A DNA stretch of 64,000 nt from positions 43,899 through 107,898 of the forward strand of contig NZ_JADKSJ010000003.1 of assembly GCF_015351235.1 (NCBI RefSeq), in the 5' to 3' direction. The position numbers and the translations under genes were made by a program. Source of the stretch: Plantibacter sp. VKM Ac-2880. GTDB lineage: Bacteria > Actinomycetota > Actinomycetes > Actinomycetales > Microbacteriaceae. The notes below the pieces were generated by a model, which was given only the letters and a program-made list of their open reading frames with translations, ran no database searches and had not been told where the DNA came from. Positions 24,983 through 33,525 of this stretch are shown piece by piece; the first letter of the stretch is position 1; every line of letters starts with the position of its first letter.

Positions 24983-25969
24983 CTAACGGTGGGTGGTTCC
25001 TGGGAGCGATGGCCCGGGGTTGGCGCCAGGGAGGATGACCGACACTTTGAGTCCTCCGGAGGGCTGTGGCGATATGGTTAGGCGTCCATCATGTGCATGC
25101 ACGATGCTCTTTACGATCGCGAGGCCCAGGCCCGTGCCGTTGTGTCCGCCTCGGATGCGATCCGTGCCTCGTCTAAAGGGTTCTGTCAGCGTCATCGCGA
25201 GTTCAGGCGATGCCGGTGCGCCTGTGTTTTCAACGGACAATGTCGCTAGGTCTGGGCCGTTGCTTGAGGAGATTAGTGTGGTTGTAACGTGGACTGTGGC
25301 GCCCTGAACATTGTGGACAATGGCAATGTGGACGAGGTTCATTGCGATCTGTGCGATGAGCGTCGGGGACCCGAACGCACGGGTGGTATAGCCGCCGGTC
25401 GAGATGGAGATGTCCCGGTGCTCGGCCAGGGGGAGGAGCGTCTCGGTGACCTCCTCTGCGACGAGAGAGGTCGACTGCCTCTGAGAGAAAGACTCTCCGC
25501 TCGGCTCGGCTGAAGAGAAGAAGCGCTTCAGTCAGAGCGATTGCTCGATCGTTTACTGCTTCGAGTTGGTTGAAGGCAGCGGTAGCGTCTCGGTCGGGGT
25601 CTGCACGTGCCACCTCGAGAACTGTCCGCGTGATACTGAGGGGCGTTCTGAGTTCGTGGGAGGCGTTGGCTGCAAAGCGTTGTCCTTCTGCGACTTGAGC
25701 TTCGACGCGTTCGAGCATGACATCGAAGGCGTCGGCAAGTTCGCGGAACTCGTCCGTTCGACCTTTGAGGTGTATCCGGTGCGAGAGATGCCCGGATGTT
25801 GCTTTGCTCGTTGCGTCGCGGATGCGGGTCAGCGGAGCGAGCATGACGCCGGCGAGGAGCCAGCCGCCCACGAGTCCGACGAGAAGGATTACGGCCATGA
25901 GCGCTCCGGCTCGCGGGAAAAACGCTTTGATGAGCGCGATCCATGGAGGCGTCCGAGTCGGGCATCAAA
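24983..25969 (-). pseudogene. sensor histidine kinase, N-truncated and frameshifted (copy B)
   Basis: The minus strand reads a membrane helix (AVILLVGLVGGWLLAGVML), a HAMP linker and a HisKA domain (ANASHELRTPLS), up to EAVDLS near 25465. The frame then shifts by one base. A HATPase domain follows in another frame (VENTG, GTGLGLAIVKSIV, ending GGLKVSVILPG). The sensor N-terminus is missing: homology stops at about 25969, where an IS5-like transposase remnant begins. No response regulator gene is adjacent. Inactive as written. Confidence 0.85.
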
Positions 25970-26068
25970 GCGGTGGTTCCCGCTGCTGATGATCAGAAGC
26001 CCACCGGAGATACCGTGGATCACGTGGCGGAAGGCAGGAGGTCTCGACGTTCCCGGATACAAGGGCTG
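25961..26068 (+). pseudogene. IS5-like transposase remnant
   Basis: GIKAVVPAADDQK at 25962-26000 matches the equivalent GIKAVIPEPDDQK of the IS5-like remnant at 28.6 kb. The following sequence is degenerate and ends in a stop. It abuts the truncated kinase directly, suggesting that an insertion or deletion created the junction. Confidence 0.6.
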
Positions 26069-26099
26069 AGTACGTCAACCTGAACCCGCCCCACTCGGT

Positions 26100-26490
26100 G
26101 TGATGCCCGCCCAGGTTGTTGATTCTGCTGATGGGCGGGCCGCTGATTGCGGAGTGGAACCTGTGGTGATTATCCCGCCCTGCCATCATTTCGGGCGATC
26201 TCTCTCGATACCGTCGAGGGCGACCGGTCGATGCTCGTCGCGATCGTCCGGGCCGTTGCTCCCGCGGCTGACCTCTTCCCTCTCCTGCGAGCTCAGCTGT
26301 CGTTGGTTACGGCGTCGCTTCGGGGGCGGATGCCACCGTGGAAAGCCAGTACTGCCCGCACTGACGACGGACTCGCGCCCAGAGCACGGCCGATCAGCCA
26401 GCCCGGCTCACCCCGCCGCTACCTATCCCACAGCGCATCCTCTTGCCCGCTCGTGAACCTCACACGCACCTCCGGACCAATCATCTCGGG
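26100..26490 (-). pseudogene. degraded IS30-like transposase remnant
   Basis: Minus-strand frames contain GRALGASPSSVRAVLAFHGG and, after a frameshift, RRRRRNQRQLSSQEREEVSRG. These recall the HTH and the L-S-x-x-E-R-E-E-I segment of IS30-family transposases. The DDE core is not preserved. Family assignment is tentative. Confidence 0.45.
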
Positions 26491-26520
26491 TGGTATGTTG
26501 ACCAGTTGAGACCGCCACCG

Positions 26521-27123
26521 TTAACGGGTCGGCTTCGTCCACACGAGCGCATACCTCCACAGGGGCAGCCGTCGCCAGTTCGCTCCCGGCAGGACTCGGG
26601 CGGCGCTCCTTCGCACGTCGGCGTACGTGTGCAGTGGTGGCGCCGTCGGTGCGGAGTGTTCCCAGACGCCGAAACGTCGAGCGAGACGTCGATGCTGAAT
26701 GAGTCCCGCAATGTCGTAGGCATGGTCGAGCAGTCGGGATGATCGGGCCAGACCGATGACAGCGACGGTGCCACCCGGGGTGGCGAGTTCGGCGAGTCGA
26801 GTCAGCGTTCTATCGAGGTCGGGCAGGTGGTGGATCGTCGCGACGGAAGCCACCACGTCGAACGAGGCAGGCATGAGCGGATAGGTCATGACGTCGCCCT
26901 CGACCCAGGTGACGTCCGGCTGCTGGCGACGAGCTGATTCGAGTACGTGAGCGTCAGGATCAATTCCGGTCACCTGAGGCACGAGCTCGCGCAGCTCCAT
27001 CGCCAGGAGCCCGTCTCCGGTACCGGCGTCGAGCGCGGTGCGTGCTCCGGCCGGCACGACGTCGAGGATGTGCCGGTGGTAGTGGATGTTGTGGTTCCAG
27101 CGGACCGCCGGTGCATCTTCCAT
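26521..27123 (-). CDS. class I SAM-dependent methyltransferase
   Basis: ALDAGTGDGLLAMEL (residues about 29-43) is SAM-binding motif I, then VTGIDPDAHVLE gives the acidic ribose-binding residue. WVEGDVMTYPL and FDVVASVATIHHLPD complete the Methyltransf_11-type core. The C-terminal part is a variable substrate domain ending WRYALVWTKPTR. At 200 residues it is a compact small-molecule methyltransferase; the substrate is unknown. It appears intact although surrounded by remnants. Confidence 0.85.
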   Translation of the reverse strand: MEDAPAVRWNHNIHYHRHILDVVPAGARTALDAGTGDGLLAMELRELVPQVTGIDPDAHVLESARRQQPDVTWVEGDVMTYPLMPASFDVVASVATIHHLPDLDRTLTRLAELATPGGTVAVIGLARSSRLLDHAYDIAGLIQHRRLARRFGVWEHSAPTAPPLHTYADVRRSAARVLPGANWRRLPLWRYALVWTKPTR

Positions 27124-27650
27124 CGGTCAAGTCTGCCTGGTCTCCAGCGACGGCTGCAATCGGTCGTTTACGGTGGGAGCCGTGTATGGGTCGGATGACG
27201 AACGGGAAGCGCTGACGGCGGCCGAGCGGTGCGGCATGTGCGCAGACACGCGCTTGGCGAACGAGCCCAGTGCCCTCGTCGCAGCGACCGGCACGAGCTG
27301 CGTACGGCTCGCTCGGAATCAACACCCTGCCGAATACAGCCTTGTCATCTTTGAGAACCGGTGATCGACATGTCGGGACTCCCTCCAGACGAATTCGCGA
27401 GGCTATAGGCAGATGTGCAACGAGCGGCGTGCGTCATCGTTGAAGTCTTCCGAGTGTCAGAACTGCTGTCCGCGAAACTGTCCGGGATCGAGATCCGGCC
27501 CGCGCTCTTGAAAGCGAAAAGTCCTGAACACCGTTTTGAACGGTGTGGAAATTGTCCGAGAACGGCCAGTATTTGCCGCGCGTAGCCACCCCGCTCCCGT
27601 CGGCCTGATGTGGAACCTACGAATGATGGTGATTTTCATCACAACTGCAT
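27124..27650 (+). other. intergenic region, no confident gene
   Basis: A + strand frame ending at 27364 (VYGSDDEREALTAAERCGMC and onward) has some protein-like character but no clear start or ribosome binding site. The rest shows nothing recognisable. Confidence 0.45.
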
Positions 27651-28376
27651 CTATCTCGATGATGCGCCGTCCGGAAGCGTCTCGCTCACCTTCACCTCGA
27701 TGAGCTTCCGGAGCGAGGAGGTCTCGGTCGTGAGTGCTTCGATGTGCGCACTGGTGATCGCTTCGGTTACGGCCTCCTTTTGCTCGACGCGCTCGACGAT
27801 CCATGAGGCGAGAGTGGCAGCGACGACGCCGATGAGGGCGATCCCGCCGATCATGACTCCGACGGCAACCAACTGTCCGGTGTACGTCGCGGGGAAGCCG
27901 ACGGTGGTGATGGTGGTGATGGCGGCGAATGCCCGCCAGAGGGCTTGGCCGAGTGTCTGGATTGAGCCGTCGCCGCCGCGTTCAGCGTCAAGGACCGCAA
28001 GACCCGCGACGTACACCAGGAGGGTGGATGCGCCGGCGGCATAGATGATGACCCGTCCTCGGAAGGCGGCGCCGGCGGTCCGGTTCAGGATCGCCAGGAG
28101 CGTGACGAGCCGGAGCAGGCGCAATGGCCGGAGCATCGGGAGGACGACGATCGCGAGGTCGAGAAGGTGTGTGTAGAACCATCGCCATCGTGGTCTCGCG
28201 AGCACGAGATTGACGACGTAGTCGGCCGCGAAGGCCACCCACGTCGCCGCGATGATGACCTCGGCGACGCTTCCGCCGGGTTCGGCGATCACCTCGTAGG
28301 AGTATGCCGCGAGGAAGACGACTGCAGCGATCGTGAGGGGCCATTCAGTGAGCTTCTGCCAACGTGCCTGAGTCAT
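27651..28376 (-). CDS. voltage-gated-like potassium channel protein
   Basis: Six-helix layout: S1-S3 within residues 13-80, an S4-like arginine ladder (R83, R86, R89, R99 in LRPLRLLRLVTLL), then a pore loop and S6. The selectivity filter is TTVGFP (157-162), with Phe in place of the usual Tyr of TVGYGD and without the aspartate. A coiled-coil-like C-terminus (VERVEQKEAVTEAITSAHIEALTTETSSLRKLIE) probably tetramerises the channel. Role: K+ or non-selective cation conduction at the plasma membrane. Confidence 0.85.
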   Translation of the reverse strand: MTQARWQKLTEWPLTIAAVVFLAAYSYEVIAEPGGSVAEVIIAATWVAFAADYVVNLVLARPRWRWFYTHLLDLAIVVLPMLRPLRLLRLVTLLAILNRTAGAAFRGRVIIYAAGASTLLVYVAGLAVLDAERGGDGSIQTLGQALWRAFAAITTITTVGFPATYTGQLVAVGVMIGGIALIGVVAATLASWIVERVEQKEAVTEAITSAHIEALTTETSSLRKLIEVKVSETLPDGASSR

Positions 28377-28519
28377 GCCGCGAGCGTATCTGGAGGAGCC
28401 ATCCGCGTTAGCGTGGGTGGCGGACTATTCTTGCGCCGTTTGATCGTGCGCACAGAAGGCCTTCGGAGTCATTCCCGCTTGCTCGCTGCGCTGGAATCCG
28501 TGCCGTCGGAGCATCAACC

Positions 28520-28900
28520 ATGCATGGTCGCTGCTACTGCGACATACCAGCGGCTGTGCGCGTCGGACGCGACATTGGCCGTTATCACACTCGTCTGGAT
28601 GTGATTCGGGGTGACAACACCTGCTCATCCCGCGCGACCCGCGGAAACCTCCGAGCCAGCGGCATCAAAGCTGTGATCCCCGAGCCCGACGATCAGAAAG
28701 ACCACCGAAAACGCTGCGGATCGCCCGACGGAAGACCATTGGGTATGGTCGTTGCCGGTTCCAAGGCCCGAACCTGATCGAACGCCTCTTCTGCGATATC
28801 AAGCAGTGGCGCTGTCTTGCCACCCGCTACCATAAGCAGTTCCCGACCTACGGCGCTGCCATCCTCCTCAACACCGCTTGGACGAAGGAACTGTTAGCGC
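28520..28900 (+). pseudogene. IS5-family transposase C-terminal remnant
   Basis: Frame 1 reads TRLDVIRGDNTCSSRATRGN, then LRASGIKAVIPEPDDQKDHR. After a frameshift near 28750 it continues NLIERLFCDIKQWRCLATRY and YGAAILLNT. These are the DDE C-terminal elements of IS5-group transposases. No 5' half is present. Confidence 0.8.
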
Positions 28901-28902
28901 TT

Positions 28903-29361
28903 CTAAAGATCAAAGCGATGCGGGATGACGCCATCTTTCTCTCCGTAGGGGATGAAGCCCATGGCCGAGTAGTAGGCCAGCGCGCCCACGTTGTCGGCGC
29001 CGATACTTGCGTCGACATGTCGCAACCCGGCGGCCTTCGCGGCAGACAACGAGATGGCGAAAAGGCGTCGCCCTACGCCGCTCCGCCCAACACCGGGGTG
29101 AATATGCGTGCCGATGATTCCCCACCCCGATGGTACGCCGTAGGGGTTGCCCGGCCACGCGCGTTTGAGCGACTGGAAACCGACGATGCGGCCGTCCTGA
29201 TCAGCAACCGTGCACGCGACAGTGCGCTCAACGTCAAGGTAACGTTCCCTGATCAGCGTGACATCCACAGGATTCGCCCGGAGCCCAGCGCGATAGATCG
29301 CATTCTGCACCTCTGCCATGTCCTCGGCGTCAGTAGGGTCGGCATTCCGAAACTCAATCAC
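28903..29361 (-). CDS. GNAT family N-acetyltransferase
   Basis: 152 residues in the usual GNAT order: an N-terminal strand (IEFRNADPTDAEDMAEV), IVGFQSLK, the acetyl-CoA pyrophosphate loop GVGRSGVGRRLF (near residues 94-105) and GALAYYSAMGFIPYGE. The length is normal for a single-domain enzyme. It starts at an ATG at 29361. It lies between the IS5 remnant and the TIR-like end at 29448, so it may have moved with that element. Substrate unknown. Confidence 0.8.
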   Translation of the reverse strand: MIEFRNADPTDAEDMAEVQNAIYRAGLRANPVDVTLIRERYLDVERTVACTVADQDGRIVGFQSLKRAWPGNPYGVPSGWGIIGTHIHPGVGRSGVGRRLFAISLSAAKAAGLRHVDASIGADNVGALAYYSAMGFIPYGEKDGVIPHRFDL

Positions 29362-29817
29362 AGGTCAAGCTTCTCATCTCTTCTGAAGCTCCTGCTGTCG
29401 GACTGCACAACTGCTCCCTCGCTCAGTAGTTCGGCCACGGCAACGTCGGTCAGACACGCCCTAAGTATGATGTCCCCGAGGAGTACGGGAACTTCGGCGA
29501 TCAACAACATCTATGTGAGCTGCTTTACCTCCTAGGTTCGCGCGCGGCCCACGTCTGTCATCGGTTCATGGTCCGGCCACTGCTCTCGTCTCCTGGCCAG
29601 GAGATGTTCTTGATGGTTGCTGGCACTCCGTGCGCGGCCATCGCTCGAGCTGGTGACCGCTCCCTTTCAACCAGGCAGGCAGGCGGGGATCTGCCCAACC
29701 GGGGCCGATCTGCGCTCACCACACAAACGAGTGTCTGGGCCGGGCCAGCGATGTGCGTGTCATTCGGCGCACGCGGCCGTTGCCGGGGCATGAGCATGTG
29801 CCCTGCACAATGGGCAT
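29362..29817 (+). other. intergenic region with IS5-like terminal repeat
   Basis: No convincing gene in about 450 bp. GTCAGACACGCCCTA (29448-29462) is nearly the inverse of the TIR-like sequence at 22399-22413. It probably marks the right end of the decayed IS5-like element. Confidence 0.5.
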
Positions 29818-30255
29818 ATGACGATAACAATGCGAGTGGCTACGGTCGCAGACGAAGGGTGGCTCTTCCAGCTCCACGAGGATGCCCACCGAGATCTAGT
29901 TGAGGCGGCCTACGGGCCGTGGGTCACGGCGCAGCAGGAGGAATTCTTTCGCCCGCTTATCGATGACCATGAGGTGTTCGTTATTGAGCAGGGAGGAGTT
30001 GCCGTCGGTGCGGCGTATCTGGGTATCCGAGGCGGTGACACCTGGCTCGAACTCATCGAGGTGACTCCGTCTCGTCAGGGTGAGGGGATCGGTGCTGCCG
30101 TCCTCAGCTGGGTCGTTGAGAGGTCCGAGCTAGCAGGGCGAGGGACGCTGCTTCAGGTCCATAAGCTCAATGCACGAGCGAGGCGCCTGTATGAACGGGA
30201 AGGTTTCACGGTCAATGGTGCGACGGACACGCACCATCTGTTCCGTCACGCATAG
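29818..30255 (+). CDS. GNAT family N-acetyltransferase
   Basis: 145 residues beginning MTITMRVATVADEGWLFQLH. Motif A is LIEVTPSRQGEGIGAAVLSWVV with the QGEGIG acetyl-CoA loop. Motif B is LNARARRLYEREGF with the conserved YEREGF turn. This is a complete small GNAT, probably acting on an amino group of a small molecule or peptide. No operon partners. Confidence 0.85.
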   Translation: MTITMRVATVADEGWLFQLHEDAHRDLVEAAYGPWVTAQQEEFFRPLIDDHEVFVIEQGGVAVGAAYLGIRGGDTWLELIEVTPSRQGEGIGAAVLSWVVERSELAGRGTLLQVHKLNARARRLYEREGFTVNGATDTHHLFRHA

Positions 30256-30454
30256 TCCTGGCGCGGACCGTTGGCAAGTGGCACGACGGGGGGATCCTGG
30301 TACTGGGCCTCGACGAGATTCTCGTGCTCGCCGACGAAATCGTTGGGCTGCGGGTTAGGCCAGTTCGACTCGCGCCGCTCGAGCCGCATCTCCGGTCTCC
30401 GATGGCCCCAAGCCACGCCGGTAGCGTGAGGCAGTTGAGCCGAGGGGGCTACCT

Positions 30455-30886
30455 ATGGATACGGTCCGTTGTGGTGCTGCCGTCGGCGTGGATTGCGTAT
30501 CGCGCATGGCGGCGCGTCAGGCAGCATCACGGACGTTCTCCGAACCGTGGCGACAAAGCCCATCGTTGTCGCGACGCTCCTTCTCCTCGCCTCGCGGCTT
30601 TCGCCCCCTTGCCACGATTCTCCTGAACCCAGTAATCGCGGCTGGATCCGCTACTCTAACGATCTACATCTCACACACCGTGGCGAGTGTCCCGACTACC
30701 TTCCTCATCATGGCCGAAAAAGACCCCGCAACGATTCCATGGTGAGGGCTGGTGCCCGGGGCATATGCCCTCCAAATCGCCACTGTTCTGCTCTTCGGGC
30801 CGCTCCTTAGTCGGCTGCGCCGACGAGGACCTGGCGAGATCGCTATGAGCTCTCTCGCGTATCTCGGTGCGAAGCGGCGCCGCTGA
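30455..30886 (+). pseudogene. DUF418-like membrane protein remnant
   Basis: Pieces in two or three frames add up to a DUF418 C-terminus: KPIVVATLLLLASRL, then RPLATILLNPVIAAGSATLT, YISHT, then YALQIATVLLFGPLLSRLRR and GPGEIAMSSLAYLG. At least two frameshifts and the missing 5' half show that it is inactive. Confidence 0.6.
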
Positions 30887-30891
30887 TGATT

Positions 30892-31311
30892 TCAGCGCGC
30901 GTCCGCTGGCACGGCGAGGCCGTTGCGCGTGATCAGGCAATGCCGGGTGACGGGCTTGAGTTCGGCCGCCGCCGTTCGTCGTTCGTCGCCGCTCAGCTCT
31001 TGTCGCCCGGATTCACCGTCGGTGGCGAAACAGATGACCCGCTGCTCAACGCTGAAGGGCCGGTCACATGGTGCAGGAACGGAGAGTCTTGCCCCCACTG
31101 TCTCTCCGGACCCTAGCCATCCGATGCAGGCTCTCGTCGGGTGATGACCTGCCCACAGCATAGACCCCGCGAACACCCCGCGTCCGGTCGGATGCGCGAA
31201 CAGTGCCGCAGGGGAGTCGCCTCGCTGATCGGTGCTGCGCCCGGCGGGTGGGCGCGCGTATGGTGTGGCGCACGACGCACGCCTAGACCCTGCCTGCGAA
31301 GAAAATGTCAT
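30892..31311 (-). CDS. doubtful hypothetical protein
   Basis: Only the C-terminal 65 residues look protein-like (VEQRVICFATDGESGRQELS; ITRNGLAVPADAR). The N-terminal half has biased composition. A shorter gene starting near 31100 is possible. No motif recognised and no clear ribosome binding site. Confidence 0.25.
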   Translation of the reverse strand: MTFSSQAGSRRASCATPYARPPAGRSTDQRGDSPAALFAHPTGRGVFAGSMLWAGHHPTRACIGWLGSGETVGARLSVPAPCDRPFSVEQRVICFATDGESGRQELSGDERRTAAAELKPVTRHCLITRNGLAVPADAR

Positions 31312-31336
31312 CTCGCCCCAGGGTTCGGGAGTTCCC

Positions 31337-31603
31337 GTGTCCAGTTCGTCGACTCCACCGATCAGTTTTCATATCGTCAGCAGCACCGGCAGAGCGTACC
31401 TGTTCCAGCGCCTGCTTTTCTTCGTCGAGCGGTGGAGCACTGAGGACATCGACGGGAAACAGTGGACTATCTGGCGAGCGGCGGACGAATGGTGGTCTAT
31501 CGACGCTCCGACGAGCGTCGGAATCACTCCGGTATCGAAGGATCCATACCAGCTTGCGACGTGGCTGGTCGGCACCTTAGAGGCTCAGCGTCGGGACGCT
31601 TAG
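31337..31603 (+). CDS. small hypothetical protein
   Basis: From the GTG at 31337 (GGGAG upstream) the product is about 88 residues with a compact, Trp-rich alpha/beta composition (YLFQRLLFFVERWSTEDIDG; WTIWRAADEWWSIDAP). It looks like a small globular protein. The start is uncertain because the frame is open upstream to 31232. No family recognised. Confidence 0.4.
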   Translation: MSSSSTPPISFHIVSSTGRAYLFQRLLFFVERWSTEDIDGKQWTIWRAADEWWSIDAPTSVGITPVSKDPYQLATWLVGTLEAQRRDA

Positions 31604-31980
31604 AGCCGCGAGTACGGCCGAAGTGGTCGCGAAGGCGACGCACTGGGATCCCCTTCGGGCTTGCGCGGGATGAGCCTGCAGCGCGACCCAGCGGGGTAGT
31701 CACACATCGGGACTACCAACGAGGGATCGTCAGGGAGCCGGACGAGGGATTGTCGAGAAGTCGGATGACGGGCCAGGTGGCGCGGACTGGATCGGAGTAA
31801 CGGTGCCAGCGTGTCGGTTGTGCACAGCCGTGCGGTCGTCGCCAGGGATGGCGGCGTCGAGGAAGGCGGCTCAGTGGCGCAGGATGTTTCTGCTTCGTAG
31901 GGGTCGGGGCTCAGGATTGCAGAGGTTGGATGGATTCACGGGGTGCTTTCTATTTGGAAACTACATGCTAAACTGAATGC
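31604..31980 (+). other. intergenic region carrying a probable promoter
   Basis: No gene seen. Directly before the ATG at 31981 the DNA becomes AT-rich (TTGGAAACTACATGCTAAAC), plausibly the promoter of the membrane protein and regulator pair. Confidence 0.4.
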
Positions 31981-32418
31981 ATGGCTACTTCCTCTGATCC
32001 TTCTCGCGACCTCGCTCTGGCATCCTCCCTCGCTCAGCAAGCTCGTCGCAGCTTCGTTATGCCCAGGTGGTACGCAATCTGGAGCACGGTTGCGTTCTTG
32101 TTCGGCGCTGGGCTGATGGCTCTTGGTATCGCCGTCGGATGGTTTCTCCCATTCCTAGGCGCGATGATCCTGATGGCCAACGTCATCGCGTTTCCGCTTC
32201 TGCTCGTGTCGTGGCGAGCTCAAGGCGTTGTGCCTCGCGCAGGGCGTCTGGCCAGCAGCAGATACTGGCGCGTGGCACCGATCATCGTTCCTCTTTCGCT
32301 CATACTCGGATTCCTAGCCTTCGCCCTTCCGAACCCGCTGGTCTGGGTGATGGCTGCGGTGGTGATTCCGATGGCTGGGGAGCATGTCTATCGACTGCGC
32401 GCATGGGCAAGCCGATGA
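31981..32418 (+). CDS. four-helix membrane protein
   Basis: 145 residues; helices near 32-55, 58-80, 97-115 and 118-135, in two hairpins separated by a charged loop (SWRAQGVVPRAGRLASSRYWR). No known motif. The stop overlaps the ATG of a winged-helix regulator gene, so the pair is co-expressed and the regulator probably controls it. Such MarR-like/membrane protein pairs are common in actinomycetes. Confidence 0.8.
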   Translation: MATSSDPSRDLALASSLAQQARRSFVMPRWYAIWSTVAFLFGAGLMALGIAVGWFLPFLGAMILMANVIAFPLLLVSWRAQGVVPRAGRLASSRYWRVAPIIVPLSLILGFLAFALPNPLVWVMAAVVIPMAGEHVYRLRAWASR

Positions 32419-32762
32419 AGCCAGAGAGGAGCGCATCGAATCCCCGTGACGTGAATGAGGCCTTCGGCACCCTGCCGCGGCTCAAGGTGACAGCGTTCCT
32501 ATCGGGATGCGACGAAGCCGAATTCGCAGTCATCGCCGCAGCCACAGGTGTGGCGGCGTCCGCGCTCTCAAAGGCCTCGTCTCACCTTGAAGAACTCGGG
32601 TACCTCAAAGCGAAAAAAGGACACGTGGGCAAGCGCCCCCGGACGTGGTTGCGACTGACCGACAACGGCCGCGAGGCCTTCGAAAGGCACCTGCGGGCTC
32701 TCGAAGCGCTGACTGCAATCGCCGGCCGTGCAAGTGAACCCGCGCAGCCTGCCGACTCGTAG
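32415..32762 (+). CDS. winged-helix DNA-binding protein
   Basis: About 115 residues matching the HTH_27/winged-helix family: LPRLKVTAFLSGCDEAEFAV, then VAASALSKASSHLEELGYLK as the recognition helix, and GHVGKRPRTWLRLTDNGREAF as the wing. The ATG at 32415 overlaps the upstream stop (ATGA); an in-frame ATG at 32403 is an alternative. Likely a transcriptional regulator of its own two-gene operon. Confidence 0.8.
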   Translation: MKPERSASNPRDVNEAFGTLPRLKVTAFLSGCDEAEFAVIAAATGVAASALSKASSHLEELGYLKAKKGHVGKRPRTWLRLTDNGREAFERHLRALEALTAIAGRASEPAQPADS

Positions 32763-33084
32763 ACGGTGCGCTGATGATCGTTCCACCCAGCACAGGTTCT
32801 CCGAGAAACCGGAGGTCGCTCACTGACCTCGGTAAAAGTAATGGAGACCGTTCGAGCAGAAGTGATGGCCGGAACGCTACCGCTCTTCTCTCCGAAAATC
32901 TGTGTCTCTGTTGCCACCGCATCAAACACCCGCGTTGGGCCGGTGGACATCATCGAGCTGTCAACAGGTCGGGGCCATCGCACACGCAGCAACTATTGGC
33001 CGGGTCAGATCTCCGAGACAAACTGAGACACGGACCGCGTGACCACTGCTTGTTCGACTATCAGGATGAAATTGCATCTTTTGG
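32763..33084 (+). other. intergenic region, no gene seen
   Basis: Frames here are short and lack start signals. It follows the regulator gene and converges with the small minus-strand gene at 33085. Confidence 0.45.
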
Positions 33085-33300
33085 TTAGGTCGGTCGGCCC
33101 GCATGGAGCGGGATGACCTCGGTGGTCAGATTGACCCTGATGCTGATGATCCGCGTGGTTCCAGGCTGGGAGAACCTGAGATAGACGGGATCTGTTGCGC
33201 TGCGCGACTTCTCGATCTGTCGTTGCGCAAAGCGCGCGAGCGCGGGAGAGGGAAGGCGGTGGACCGCGCCATTGTGGATCACTGCCCAGCCTCCGTCCAT
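33085..33300 (-). CDS. small hypothetical protein (71 aa)
   Basis: From the ATG at 33300 the product reads MDGGWAVIHNGAVHRLPSPA and then a basic helix and beta strands (TRIISIRVNLTTEVIPLHAG). Composition is protein-like; the ribosome binding site (AGGA) is weak. It lies downstream of a cluster of hairpins and of LuxR regulator 2. No family recognised. Confidence 0.45.
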   Translation of the reverse strand: MDGGWAVIHNGAVHRLPSPALARFAQRQIEKSRSATDPVYLRFSQPGTTRIISIRVNLTTEVIPLHAGRPT

Positions 33301-33360
33301 CACATGTCCTGTTGCGTTGCGTGGTGGCGGTTGTTCCGCTGTTTGGTGGGGAAGGGACGG

Positions 33361-33462
33361 GTGGTGCGGATGGTATCTCCGCACCACCCGCGGAGCCACC
33401 CGAGGCTCCACGACAGGGATTTCTCCCTGCCGTATTGGTGCCGAACCCGATTCGACACCAAT
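33361..33462. repeat. cluster of four short hairpins
   Basis: In about 100 bp: GTGGTGCGGA/TCCGCACCAC (33361-33387), GGAGCC/GGCTCC (33392-33409), CAGGGA/TCCCTG (33414-33429) and ATTGGTG/CACCAAT (33434-33462). It lies beyond the 3' end of LuxR regulator 2. It may be a compound terminator or a structured RNA. Confidence 0.6.
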
Positions 33463-33525
33463 CGTGGGGGAGCAGGCCTGTCTCGGCGTGCTCCTGGTTT
33501 GAGGTCTGTGCTGCCGAGGTTCGGG

